NCBI GenBank assembly: GCA_910574835.1
Contig: CAJTDE010000023.1
Coordinates: 1-64,000 of the forward strand
Source: Clostridia bacterium
GTDB taxonomy: Bacteria > Bacillota > Clostridia > Lachnospirales > Lachnospiraceae
DNA length: 64,000 nt
Reading direction: 5' to 3'
Shown here: piece by piece, positions 1 to 8,160 of the stretch
Numbering within the stretch: the first letter of the stretch is position 1
Layout: each line of letters starts with the position of its first letter
The notes under the pieces: model-generated
What the model was told of the DNA's origin: nothing
Databases searched by the model: none
What the model saw: the letters and a program-made list of their open reading frames with translations, nothing else
Made by a program: the position numbers and the translations under genes

Positions 1-171
1 CTTTGTATAGATTCCGGTCAGCACCTTCATCAGTGTGGACTTTCCCGCTCCGTTCTCTCCCATCAGCGCGTGTACTTCGCCCCTGCGGACCTCCAAGTCC
101 ACATGGTCCAATGCATGTACGCCGGGAAACGACTTATCTATACCCTTCATGGTTAATATTACTTCACCCAA
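1..171 (-). CDS. Sugar ABC transporter ATP-binding protein, N-terminal part (cut by window edge)
   Basis: Only the first 57 codons lie in the window. The protein would couple ATP hydrolysis to sugar import at the membrane (RbsA/MglA/XylG type, two fused ATPase domains). It shows [20 protein letters not shown] followed by the Walker A motif GENGAGKST and the typical [10 protein letters not shown] chose the TTG start at 171 because GGAAGGTG lies just upstream; an ATG at 150 would drop part of the first strand. An in-frame stop lies about 30 bases upstream, so no longer form is possible. The binding-protein/kinase/regulator genes at 1.7-6.1 kb are plausible partners, but the permease and the substrate are outside the window. 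Confidence 0.85.
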   Translation of the reverse strand, partial: MGEVILTMKGIDKSFPGVHALDHVDLEVRRGEVHALMGENGAGKSTLMKVLTGIYTK

Positions 172-370
172 AGCGTCACCTTCCAATCCGTAATTTTCAC
201 TTCGTTAACTTAAAAGCGGCAAAACCCCTTGTCCACTTTCGAATATATGTCTATTATATGGCCAAAATATGAATAAATTAATAGAAAATCCTCTGAAAAA
301 GGGTAAATATTTTCCTCAATCCCATATATCAGCAATCCGGCATAGACGCAAATGCCATTTTTCCATCAAC
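172..370 (-). promoter_or_regulatory. Leader region of the sugar ABC ATPase gene
   Basis: No gene is seen here. Read on the minus strand, TATAAT at 258-253 is a possible -10 box for the ABC gene about 80 bases downstream; the matching -35 (near 276-281) is poor. I see no clear catabolite operator. Promoter call is weak. Confidence 0.3.
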
Positions 371-372
371 CT

Positions 373-425
373 AAAAAGCTCCCTCTAAGCAGTAAGTTTT
401 TTAATCCTTTCTGCTTAAAGGGAGC
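373..425 (-). terminator. Rho-independent terminator of the small ORF pair
   Basis: Arms GCTCCCTCTAAGCAG (378-392) and CTGCTTAAAGGGAGC (411-425) pair over 14 of 15 positions. On the minus strand the hairpin is followed by a run of five T. It sits just after the two small ORFs ending at 466 and 447 and separates them from the ABC ATPase leader. Confidence 0.75.
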
Positions 426-446
426 GCCTCTGTGTCTTTTCATTTT

Positions 447-524
447 TTATCCCCGAAGCCATTCTTCAAGAGCACATAATCCCATCATGCCTGCCGCAAG
501 AGCTGCGATTATCAAAATTGTCAT
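447..524 (-). CDS. 25-residue hydrophobic peptide
   Basis: The predicted peptide starts MTILIIAALAAGMMG and ends CALEEWLRG: one membrane-spanning stretch and a short charged tail. GGAGAGGAG lies 6-9 bases before the ATG, a strong ribosome site. It overlaps the end of the next small ORF in another frame, so the two may be translationally coupled, and a strong terminator follows. I do not recognise a family. The shape resembles small membrane peptides such as type I toxin peptides, but no antisense RNA can be shown, so a function is not assigned. Confidence 0.5.
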   Translation of the reverse strand: MTILIIAALAAGMMGLCALEEWLRG

Positions 525-645
525 ATGATCTCTCCTCTCCTTTTTGACTTATCCACTGTGCAAGCTCCGATTCTGTCAGTTCTTCCAGATTATCCGGATT
601 CAGGCTTGCAAACCATTTTATTTTTTGATAGGTTTCAAAACAAAT
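466..645 (-). CDS. Small soluble ORF of about 59 residues, unknown
   Basis: Reads ICFETYQKIKWFASLNPDN, then LEELTESELAQWI, an amphipathic acidic protein without a membrane segment. A near-perfect ribosome site, AAAGGAGGTGAGCGAA, precedes an ATT codon at 645 at ideal spacing; the only other nearby in-frame start is GTG at 654, which overlaps the ribosome site. The open frame continues upstream to 750 through AT-rich low-complexity sequence (poly-I peptide), which I take to be promoter, not protein. Its last residues overlap the 25-residue hydrophobic ORF. No family recognised; a rare ATT start would be unusual. Confidence 0.4.
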   Translation of the reverse strand: MCFETYQKIKWFASLNPDNLEELTESELAQWISQKGEERSYDNFDNRSSCGRHDGIMCS

Positions 646-783
646 TTCGCTCACCTCCTTTACATTTTCTTTCTTCTTTTCTATAATTATAATCACAATT
701 ATAATTATAAAATATATAAATATCACTTTATTATATAATAATATCATCATTTATTTGTTTATTTTATCAATATAGGAGCCTTT

Positions 784-1680
784 ATGAAAATACGGATTAA
801 AGAGAATCAATTAGAAGAGATCGAGGGACTCTCCACAGAATATCCATACGCCTACCACCATGTCAATCTGACAGATACCAAGGTCCCCTGGCATTGGCAC
901 GAAGAATTGGAATTTAACTATATTGTCAGCGGAAGCGCCGTGCTCACCACTACAAATCAAAGCTGCACGTTTCACAAGGGAGAAGGCTTTTTTACAAATA
1001 CCAATGTACTCTGCACGCTGCGTGCGGAAGATGACGCACAGACTTGTATTATAGATTCCCACTTGTTTCACCCTGTTTTTCTGGGCGGTCATTTCAAAAG
1101 CATCTTTTCCACCAAATATTTAGAGCCTGTACTCCAAAATAAACACCTGGAGATTTTGGAGATCCGGGGAACTGTTCCCCGTCAAAAAAAGCTCCTGGAG
1201 CTTCTGCGCCAGGCTGCTCTTCTGCAAAAAACGGAAGGTATGGAATTTCAAACACGCAATCTTTTCTCCAATATCTGGATTCTTCTTCTGGAGGAGATCC
1301 GCGAGACAGAATATACCGGCAATTCCTTCAATCGAACGAACCAGGAACGTATCCAGACCATGATAGCCTTTATTCAGCAGCATTATCAGGAAAAGCTATC
1401 CTTAGAAGCGATTGCCCGCTCTGCCTCTGTGAGCAAAAGCGAATGTCTGCGCTGCTTCCGTGCAAATATTCAGCGGACTCCTTTTGAATATCTGTTGGAT
1501 TACCGGCTTGAAGCAGCCAAACGCCTGCTGCGGTCTACGGACAGCTCCGTTCTTGATATCGCTTTACAAACAGGCTTTTCAAACGGCGCTTATTTTGGAA
1601 AAATGTTCAGAGAAGCTTACGGTATTCCCCCCGGACTTTACCGAAAAGCTTACCGAAAAACCGGAGATACCACCTCTTAA
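784..1680 (+). CDS. AraC-family transcriptional regulator with cupin sensor
   Basis: 298 residues, normal for the family. The N-terminal part (about 20-100) is an AraC-type cupin with the motif WHWHEELEFNYIVSG; the C-terminal 100 residues carry two helix-turn-helix units, ending in the signature LDIALQTGFSNGAYFGKMF. GGAGCC lies 6 bases before the ATG. It is likely to bind a small sugar-like ligand and control nearby genes. It is divergent from the small ORF pair and convergent with the sugar-binding/kinase genes, so the ABC transporter to the left or that operon are the likely targets, but no operator is visible. Confidence 0.85.
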   Translation: MKIRIKENQLEEIEGLSTEYPYAYHHVNLTDTKVPWHWHEELEFNYIVSGSAVLTTTNQSCTFHKGEGFFTNTNVLCTLRAEDDAQTCIIDSHLFHPVFLGGHFKSIFSTKYLEPVLQNKHLEILEIRGTVPRQKKLLELLRQAALLQKTEGMEFQTRNLFSNIWILLLEEIRETEYTGNSFNRTNQERIQTMIAFIQQHYQEKLSLEAIARSASVSKSECLRCFRANIQRTPFEYLLDYRLEAAKRLLRSTDSSVLDIALQTGFSNGAYFGKMFREAYGIPPGLYRKAYRKTGDTTS

Positions 1681-1691
1681 CAGAGCAGTAT

Positions 1692-1718
1692 AAAAGGGAC
1701 TGTTTACAGTCCCTCTTT
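1692..1718. terminator. Bidirectional terminator between convergent genes
   Basis: GGGACTGT (1696-1703) and ACAGTCCC (1706-1713) form a perfect 8-bp stem, with AAAA on one side and a T-rich run on the other. It serves the AraC gene on the plus strand and the sugar-binding protein gene on the minus strand, whose stop codon lies inside it. Confidence 0.7.
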
Positions 1719-2702
1719 ACTCCTTCCAAAGAATGGAAATAAAAGCTTTTCATTTTCTTCCGTATAAATAGTATCTTTTGTTACCAGCACGGAGCCTGAA
1801 TCCACATTTTCTTCGATCTTTTCTCCTCTGGCTAGCTTCGCCGCCGCTTCGATACCCAGATACCCTATGTTGATAGGCTTTTGAATAACGATTGCTTCAA
1901 AAACGCCTGCCTCCAAAAGCTGAATCTCCCGGGTAGAACTGTCAAACCCCACCATAAGAATACTGTCTGCTCTCCCCATATCTATCACTGCCTCCGCAGC
2001 TCCCACTGCCGAATATTCATTCAGGCCGGCAATCATATTAATCTCCGGATGCTTCTTCAACATCTCACAGGTGATGTCATAGGCAATCTCAAAGGAAGAA
2101 TCACAAAACACCACGTCCACAATCTGGTCCTGGTACTCACCCAGGCCCTGCCTTAATCCCTGCTCTCGTTCTACCGCCGTAGATGATCCCTTCACATGCC
2201 CTACAATCCCGATAGCCGTATCCTCTGTTGCATGACGGCGCATAAGCTCTCCCATTTTAAAGCCGCCCTCTACGTTATCTGTGGCTACAAGTCCCGCGCC
2301 TGCCGGCTCTTCCATGATCGAGTCAATTAAAATCAGGGGAATTTCCGCTTCTTCTATCATTCTGGCATATTTCAGCGTTTCTTCATAGCTTATAGGCGCC
2401 AGAACAATCGCGTCCGGGCGGGACTCAATGGCTTCCAATATCAGCTGATGCGCCCGCTCGATCTCCCGCTCGGAATCCGGCCCCCAGATCGTAAGCTCCG
2501 CCCCGTTTTCTTTGGCTGCCATCCTGGCGCCCTCGCTGATAGATTCCCAAAAATCATTTGTCTCGTCAATAGCCTTTTGAATCAAAATAATTTCTAACGG
2601 CTGGCTATTTCTGCGAATCCGAACCAGATTCCCCACGCCAATCACAATGCCGAAAATTCCCAGTCCCAAGAGCAGGACAAACAGCCTTTTATATCGTTTC
2701 AT
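1704..2702 (-). CDS. Membrane-anchored periplasmic-type sugar-binding protein
   Basis: 332 residues of the RbsB-like Peripla_BP_4 fold: a binding domain from about residue 35 with KAIDETNDFWESISEGARMA, then PDAIVLAPIS, LILIDS and VATDNVEGG, all typical of this class. The N-terminus has one membrane segment (about 7-27) but no lipobox cysteine, so it is probably an anchored rather than a lipid-linked protein. It overlaps the kinase gene upstream by four bases (ATGA), and the kinase overlaps the regulator the same way. This tight coupling suggests it presents sugar to the kinase rather than, or as well as, to a transporter. The ligand is unknown. Confidence 0.85.
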   Translation of the reverse strand: MKRYKRLFVLLLGLGIFGIVIGVGNLVRIRRNSQPLEIILIQKAIDETNDFWESISEGARMAAKENGAELTIWGPDSEREIERAHQLILEAIESRPDAIVLAPISYEETLKYARMIEEAEIPLILIDSIMEEPAGAGLVATDNVEGGFKMGELMRRHATEDTAIGIVGHVKGSSTAVEREQGLRQGLGEYQDQIVDVVFCDSSFEIAYDITCEMLKKHPEINMIAGLNEYSAVGAAEAVIDMGRADSILMVGFDSSTREIQLLEAGVFEAIVIQKPINIGYLGIEAAAKLARGEKIEENVDSGSVLVTKDTIYTEENEKLLFPFFGRSKEGL

Positions 2703-4474
2703 TCCTCCGCTCCCTCCTTCTGATACGGCAAACGGATTTTTGCCGTTGTTCCCTTTCCTGGAGCGCTTTCAAAGGTGATGCCATATTCCGCTCCATAATA
2801 GAGCTGTATCCGTTCATTTACGTTTTTCAGCCCTACGCCGTTGGAACGGGTATCTCTCACATGCTTTTCAAATATCTTCTCAAGAGTCTCCTCCTCCATG
2901 CCGATTCCATCGTCCTGAACCTCCAGGCAGGTACAGCCGCCGGCCAGATATCCCGCAATGCGCACAGTCCCCTTCCCTTCCTTGTATTTGATCCCGTGAT
3001 AGATGGAGTTTTCTACCAGGGGCTGCAGAATCAGTTTCACCACCTTGGCCTGAAGAATTTCTTTTTCTATGGCAATCTCGTATTCAAGCTTGTCCTTGTA
3101 GCGCATTTTCTGAATCGTAAGATAGCTTTCCGTATATTCAACCTCCTCCGCAACCGTCACTACCTCCTGCTCATTGCTGATGCTTCGCCGCAGAAGCTTT
3201 GCCAGCGAAGAGGTCATACGCACTACTTCCTGATTCTTTCCCCATTCTGCCATCCAGATAATCGAATCCAGGGTATTATACAAAAAATGCGGATTGATCT
3301 GTGACTGTAAGGCCCGCAGCTCCGATCTGCGCTTAATCTGCTGTTCTTTATCTCTCTGATCTATGAGGTTTTTTATCTCCTCTGTCATGATATTGAAGCT
3401 TCGGCTGAGATTGCCAATTTCATTGTTATCGCGAACCGCAAGAGCAGCATGGGCAAAATTGCCCTTCTCCACCTCTTTCATGGAATGTTCCAGAGCCTTA
3501 ATCGGCTTGGTAATCTCATCGGATAGAAGATAAGCCAGAAGCAGCGCCGCCATGAACAGGCCGACTGCAATCAGCAGGTATATCTTCAAGGCTGCGTCTA
3601 CCCGCCGCATAAGCTCCGACTCCATAGATACGCCGACCACGATCCACCCTGTTTCTTCCGAGCGGGAAATCGTATATAGGCGGCCATCCTCTGTCAAAAA
3701 GGAGGAGGCTTCCGTGTTCATCACCTCTGTAATCAGCTCCTGCTTCATTCCGCTGTAGATAAGCTGCTGCTGGGGATGGTAGACAATACCGCCGTTTTCA
3801 TCCAATATATAAATATAACCTCTGCTTCCAAGACTAAGGCGCTCACACAAATCGCTGATAGCGCTGTAATTGAGATCTACAAAGAACACACCTCCGGCTT
3901 CCGGTTCCTCCCGTCTGGAAATATTACGGCTTAAGGTTACCACCCAGTCATAGCTTCCCTGTATAACATTCTGCACATGAGACGAAGAAATCACGGCTCG
4001 TCCCCCTGCATCCACCGCTTCCTGATACCAGGAAAGATCCGGCACGGAGATAAAGGGGTTTAACTCGGAGTTTCCCTTATTAATCAGGCACTCTCTTTTC
4101 TTGGGAAGAAGCGCGATATTGGCGATATCATCTCTTGTATCCGTAAGCGTCTTAAAAACCTCTATGATCCGCTCCCGCAGCTCTGCCTTGCGTTCCTCTG
4201 ATAGCGTCTCCTCAAAAAGATAGTCCCGCACATCTGAATTGCTGGCTACGAGGAAGGAGATATTTTCCATATATCCGATATAAGAATCAATATCATCATT
4301 CACCTGCCCGATTAGCTGCGATGTATACTCCGTAGAATTTTCCAGCACTGCCTCCCTGGTAAACCGCAGGGACAGCACAAAAAATATCAGCAGAGCAAAT
4401 ACAATGAGAAACGCAAATGAAAAAATAATCGAGGTTCGGATACTGCGGAAGCGCATCATCAAATTTTTCTTCAT
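2699..4474 (-). CDS. YesM-type sensor histidine kinase
   Basis: 591 residues. Order: membrane segment near 13-35, extracellular dCACHE-like sensor to about 285, second membrane segment near 297-317, HAMP linker, phosphoacceptor domain of the His_kinase (PF06580) type with QSQINPHFLYNTLDSIIW, then an HATPase domain with LVENSIYHGI, DDGIGM and NGVGLKNV. It would autophosphorylate on the histidine of NPHFLYN and pass the phosphate to the response regulator encoded just upstream in the operon (4-base overlap). Clostridial YesM kinases usually sense carbohydrates and control ABC importers. Confidence 0.93.
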   Translation of the reverse strand: MKKNLMMRFRSIRTSIIFSFAFLIVFALLIFFVLSLRFTREAVLENSTEYTSQLIGQVNDDIDSYIGYMENISFLVASNSDVRDYLFEETLSEERKAELRERIIEVFKTLTDTRDDIANIALLPKKRECLINKGNSELNPFISVPDLSWYQEAVDAGGRAVISSSHVQNVIQGSYDWVVTLSRNISRREEPEAGGVFFVDLNYSAISDLCERLSLGSRGYIYILDENGGIVYHPQQQLIYSGMKQELITEVMNTEASSFLTEDGRLYTISRSEETGWIVVGVSMESELMRRVDAALKIYLLIAVGLFMAALLLAYLLSDEITKPIKALEHSMKEVEKGNFAHAALAVRDNNEIGNLSRSFNIMTEEIKNLIDQRDKEQQIKRRSELRALQSQINPHFLYNTLDSIIWMAEWGKNQEVVRMTSSLAKLLRRSISNEQEVVTVAEEVEYTESYLTIQKMRYKDKLEYEIAIEKEILQAKVVKLILQPLVENSIYHGIKYKEGKGTVRIAGYLAGGCTCLEVQDDGIGMEEETLEKIFEKHVRDTRSNGVGLKNVNERIQLYYGAEYGITFESAPGKGTTAKIRLPYQKEGAEE

Positions 4475-6087
4475 CCTTTACGCTTCTCCTTCGCATATTC
4501 CGTAGGCGTCCTGCCCGTAGCTTTTTTAAAGGCAATACTAAAATAATGCGGATCGGAAAATCCCACTTCGCCGGCCACCTCATAGGTTTTCATAGATGTA
4601 TTCTCCAAAAGCCTCTTTGCCTCTTCCATACGCCTCTTTGTCAAAGCCTCGATAAAGGTTTCCCCCGTACAGCTTTTAAACAGAGTACTAAAATAACTGG
4701 TGCTGATAGCCAAATGCGTACATACGGAATTTAGATTTACCTCCGTATTCATATAATTCTCTTTGATATAATCAAGCGCTGCTAATGCCAGCTTTTTCCC
4801 ATAGCTTTCCCGCTGCTCATTCAAAAGTCCGGAAATATGCCCGCAGATTGCAATTACATCCACAGCCATATCGGTTAAATGATCATACTCATAAATCCGG
4901 TTTAGAAATTCCTTTTCTTCCTGTACAACTGCATTTTCCTTATCCTTCATAAGATTTGCCGAGCCGATCACCGACAGCAGAAGATTCTGCATATAAATAA
5001 TGGAGCGGTTGCGATTGGCATGTGATTCCCGGATTTCCTGAGCGAATCTTCGGATAATACTTGCAATCTCTTCCTCTTTTCCTTCCTTCACCGCCTGAAC
5101 CACCCGGCCGGCCCACTTCGGAACATCAATGGATATGCCGCCTGCCTGCTTCTTTGCCAACTCCCACCGAAGAATCTGACCGCCGCCCATCAAGAACTTC
5201 TGCTCCATAACTTCCCTGGCGGTCTCATAGGACTGATGCAGACGCCGAATATCCGAAACACTCTGGCCTACGCCAATCGTCGTCTCAATCGACAGCAGCT
5301 CCCGTATCGTTTGCTGAACCTCTCCCAGCGCTTCCTCTATCTCCTTTGCAAACTTATCTTCCGATTCGCTGCAAAAAATAACGACCGTCATTTCTTCCAT
5401 ATTCTGAAAAGCAGTACCGAGTCCCCGGCGCTTAATCAACTCCTGAGTAATATTGCAGATGGCAAACAGCGCCAGATCTTCCCGCACATTTTTATACTGA
5501 TCCAAAAACGGATACAGATCGTCTCCTTCTACAATCGCAGTATTAAAAAAACAGCCTGGCAGAGAAATATCCAACTCGTCCATTCTCTCTTCCAAACCAT
5601 CCAAGCGCTCATTTCCCCGCAAGAGACTGTTCAAAAACCGCCCTTGCAGAAAGGGCCTATTGCTTACATAGGCCCCGCGCAGTTTTTTCAATGTTTTTGT
5701 TTTGGCGCACTTTTCATCCAGACACGCCTTTACCCGAAGAAGAACCTCCATAAGCTCCGAAGGCGTAATGGGTTTTAGTATGTATTCCATCACTTGATAG
5801 CGAACTGCCTGCTTTGCATATTCAAACTCATCATATCCGCTGATAATGACAGTTTTTGTATCCGGATAGTTTTCATGGACAAAGCGTGCAAGCTCAAGCC
5901 CGTCCACATAAGGCATATAAATATCCGTCAGCAGCAGATCCGGTGCGGTCTCCTTCATTCGCTCCTTCGCCTGCCGCCCGTTTTCACAGCTCGCAATCAG
6001 TTCGAATCCCAGCTCTTCCCAAGGGATATTTTCACTGATCGCCTCTCTTATAAGGGCTTCATCATCTACCAGAATTGCTTTATACAT
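4471..6087 (-). CDS. YesN-type response regulator with AraC DNA-binding domain
   Basis: About 538 residues. A receiver domain at the N-terminus (MYKAILVDDEALIREAIS; phosphoacceptor in LLLTDIYMP; KPITP near its end) is followed by a long middle region and a C-terminal AraC helix-turn-helix domain (TSYFSTLFKSCTGETF, FSDPHYFSIAFKKATG). The frame is open up to 6129, but GGGGGA lies about 7 bases before the ATG at 6087, and the residues before it are not conserved-looking; ATG at 6090 is an equal alternative. It is the first gene of the regulator-kinase-binding-protein operon and should activate a sugar transport or hydrolase operon. Confidence 0.92.
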   Translation of the reverse strand: MYKAILVDDEALIREAISENIPWEELGFELIASCENGRQAKERMKETAPDLLLTDIYMPYVDGLELARFVHENYPDTKTVIISGYDEFEYAKQAVRYQVMEYILKPITPSELMEVLLRVKACLDEKCAKTKTLKKLRGAYVSNRPFLQGRFLNSLLRGNERLDGLEERMDELDISLPGCFFNTAIVEGDDLYPFLDQYKNVREDLALFAICNITQELIKRRGLGTAFQNMEEMTVVIFCSESEDKFAKEIEEALGEVQQTIRELLSIETTIGVGQSVSDIRRLHQSYETAREVMEQKFLMGGGQILRWELAKKQAGGISIDVPKWAGRVVQAVKEGKEEEIASIIRRFAQEIRESHANRNRSIIYMQNLLLSVIGSANLMKDKENAVVQEEKEFLNRIYEYDHLTDMAVDVIAICGHISGLLNEQRESYGKKLALAALDYIKENYMNTEVNLNSVCTHLAISTSYFSTLFKSCTGETFIEALTKRRMEEAKRLLENTSMKTYEVAGEVGFSDPHYFSIAFKKATGRTPTEYAKEKRKG

Positions 6088-6134
6088 CATTCTTTCCCCC
6101 AAAAACGATCCTCTGCCTTCCCCCTCCATATGCT

Positions 6135-7025
6135 TTAACTGAACAATTTATTAAAGAAATTCATAATCGAATCGAAAAACCGGGTAATAAAGTTTCCTAC
6201 CTTCTCCGTATCTATATTGTCCAGATCAAGGCCCATGCCCTTTAATTTGTCATACAGCTCACCGGCCTGCTTTGCCAGTGCGTCCACATCCAGATCCAGC
6301 TTGCTGATCTTGTTCATCAGCTTAATCAGTTCCTGCACCTGTTCGTCCGTCAGTTCAATATTAAATTCCTTCATAGCATTGCGGATGATCCGTTCAATAT
6401 CTTCATCAGACTCCACATGCTCTTCCGCAATCTGCTGCTTGATATAGGCGATAATATCGGAAGCCGTCTCGGAATCTCCCAGTACGTCGCCCAGGTCTCC
6501 TGTCACTACGATCTCGTTTACGGCCGCCTCCAGGGCTTCCTCGCCTACGGTTTCACCTGTCATTTCCTCGTAGCCCTTGACCGCCCCGATGAGGGCCGCC
6601 GTTCCGGATAAGTTGGTAGGGCCTGCCACATATACATCCGCATCCTTAAGGCCGGCTGTGATCAGGGCGTTTCTGTACATATCTATGGTACAATAACTGA
6701 TGTTGTAAGTCGTGACATTAAGACCCGTGCCTTCTGCTGCCGGACGTATCAATACGGAGGACAGGGCTTTCGTTCCTATGACGCCTGCGCCAAGATACTG
6801 ATCCAGGTATTGGTGCTCCTGCTCGTTGGTTACGTATATTACTTTGTAGCTTTCCAGCTCCGCCGGATCTACGCCCAGCAAATTCAGCACGGTTGCCTTC
6901 TGCTCCTCGCTTAAGTTGGCTCCCAATGCCAGAATCGGCGTATCGTCCTCTGCCGCAAACGCAGTGATTCCTGTTGTAAGCAGCATTGTCATCGCCAGTA
7001 TCAATGATAAAAGTCGCTTTTTCAT
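6135..7025 (-). CDS. DUF1002 secreted protein (YpuA-like)
   Basis: 296 residues with a clear signal peptide (MKKRLLSLILAMTMLLTTG, cleavage after AFA). The mature part matches the DUF1002 family: LGANLSEEQKATVLNLLGV near the start, YNISYCTIDMYRNALITAG and VYVAGPTNLSGTAALIGA in the middle, then a helical acidic tail. It is an extracytoplasmic protein of unknown function, common in Firmicutes. It lies one base after the stop of the hydrolase gene upstream, so the two are probably co-transcribed; the gap to the response regulator is short too. Confidence 0.88.
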   Translation of the reverse strand: MKKRLLSLILAMTMLLTTGITAFAAEDDTPILALGANLSEEQKATVLNLLGVDPAELESYKVIYVTNEQEHQYLDQYLGAGVIGTKALSSVLIRPAAEGTGLNVTTYNISYCTIDMYRNALITAGLKDADVYVAGPTNLSGTAALIGAVKGYEEMTGETVGEEALEAAVNEIVVTGDLGDVLGDSETASDIIAYIKQQIAEEHVESDEDIERIIRNAMKEFNIELTDEQVQELIKLMNKISKLDLDVDALAKQAGELYDKLKGMGLDLDNIDTEKVGNFITRFFDSIMNFFNKLFS

Positions 7026-7026
7026 A

Positions 7027-8010
7027 TTAATATAATCCTCCCATTCCGGTTCCGCGCTTTTCCTTTCTGCGCGGATGTGTTAGTTCTTCGCTTAACCAAT
7101 TGTACAGATCTTCATATACGGCGCTGCGATCCGTTTCATTCAGAACTTCATGCCGATCCGTATCATAAAGCTTCAGCGTGACTTTCTCCATTCCCGCTTC
7201 CTGAAACCGTCTTTTGACCAGTTTCACGCCTGTTCCAAAATCCCCTACCGGATCTTCTCTCCCTGACACAAACAGCACGGGCAAATCTTTAGGCATTCTT
7301 GCAAGATTATTTTTCACGGACGCCATTTCCATACTGTAAAACAAATTGTAATATCCGTTTAGGGTAAACCGAAAGGTGCAGCGCTCATCCGCCAGATAGC
7401 GGTCTACAATCTTCGTTTCTTTGGTAAGCCAATCGGCTGTTGTCCTTGCCGGTTTGAAGTGTTTATTATAGCCTCCGAAAGCCATTCTGTCAATGAGAAT
7501 ACTCCGGTGACGCCATCCAAATATTGCCGCCATTCCCCGGCAAAGCCCTCTTCCGGCTTTTAACACAGGCACCGGCTTTGTCCCGGTTCCCATAATGATC
7601 GCGCCGTCAAGCTTTTTGCCCCACAGGCACAGATACTGGCGAAGAAGAAAGGACCCCATGCTGTGGCCAAGCATATAATACGGCAGATCTCCATAGCGTT
7701 TTTCCGTCAGATTTTTCAGATGGCGGATGTCCTTGAGTACGGCTGCATTTCCCTTCTTTTCACTGAAAAATCCGTATTCCTTTTTGGAGAGGATAGAAGC
7801 TCCATGTCCGAGATGATCATGACCCACCACCACAAAGCCCCGCTCTGTCAGATATTGTGCAAATTCTTCATAGCGATCAATAAATTCCACCATTCCGTGA
7901 ACAATCTGAAGAACCGCTTTTATCTCTCCTGATTCCGGCCTCCACTCCACTGCATGGATATTTGTCTTTCCGTCGTTAGACAAATAGGTAAACTCCCGTT
8001 TTACTGTCAT
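7027..8010 (-). CDS. Alpha/beta hydrolase, monoacylglycerol-lipase-like (serine aminopeptidase S33 fold)
   Basis: 327 residues. The order of motifs fits lysophospholipases: oxyanion region LQIVHGMVEFIDRYEEFA, HDHLGHG, nucleophile elbow GHSMGS, acid in VSGREDPVGD, and histidine in YDTDRHEVLNE. No signal peptide, so it acts in the cytoplasm on a lipid or ester. The frame opens at 8019, but AGGAAAGG abuts that ATG, whereas the ATG at 8010 has normal spacing. The true substrate is not known. Confidence 0.85.
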   Translation of the reverse strand: MTVKREFTYLSNDGKTNIHAVEWRPESGEIKAVLQIVHGMVEFIDRYEEFAQYLTERGFVVVGHDHLGHGASILSKKEYGFFSEKKGNAAVLKDIRHLKNLTEKRYGDLPYYMLGHSMGSFLLRQYLCLWGKKLDGAIIMGTGTKPVPVLKAGRGLCRGMAAIFGWRHRSILIDRMAFGGYNKHFKPARTTADWLTKETKIVDRYLADERCTFRFTLNGYYNLFYSMEMASVKNNLARMPKDLPVLFVSGREDPVGDFGTGVKLVKRRFQEAGMEKVTLKLYDTDRHEVLNETDRSAVYEDLYNWLSEELTHPRRKEKRGTGMGGLY

Positions 8011-8101
8011 GGCTGTCATCCTTTCCTGCTTATCATAACATATAGTATACCATGAAACCCTAAGATTGTATGAAGTTTTTATAAAAATTTCATGTCCCTG
8101 T

Positions 8102-8147
8102 AAAAAACGGAAGGCTCTTTCCGTTGATTTTGGAAAAGCCTTCCGCT
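8102..8147 (-). terminator. Rho-independent terminator of the aldo/keto reductase gene
   Basis: CGGAAGGC (8108-8115) pairs with GCCTTCCG (8138-8145); on the minus strand a T run follows. It lies just past the reductase stop codon and before the hydrolase gene. The other side is also T-rich, so it may work both ways. Confidence 0.75.
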
Positions 8148-8160
8148 TTTTATCATTTTT

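Noticed and set aside
646-750. Upstream extension of the small ORF (poly-isoleucine peptide)
   Set aside because: Low-complexity AT-rich sequence likely to be promoter; ribosome site lies after it.
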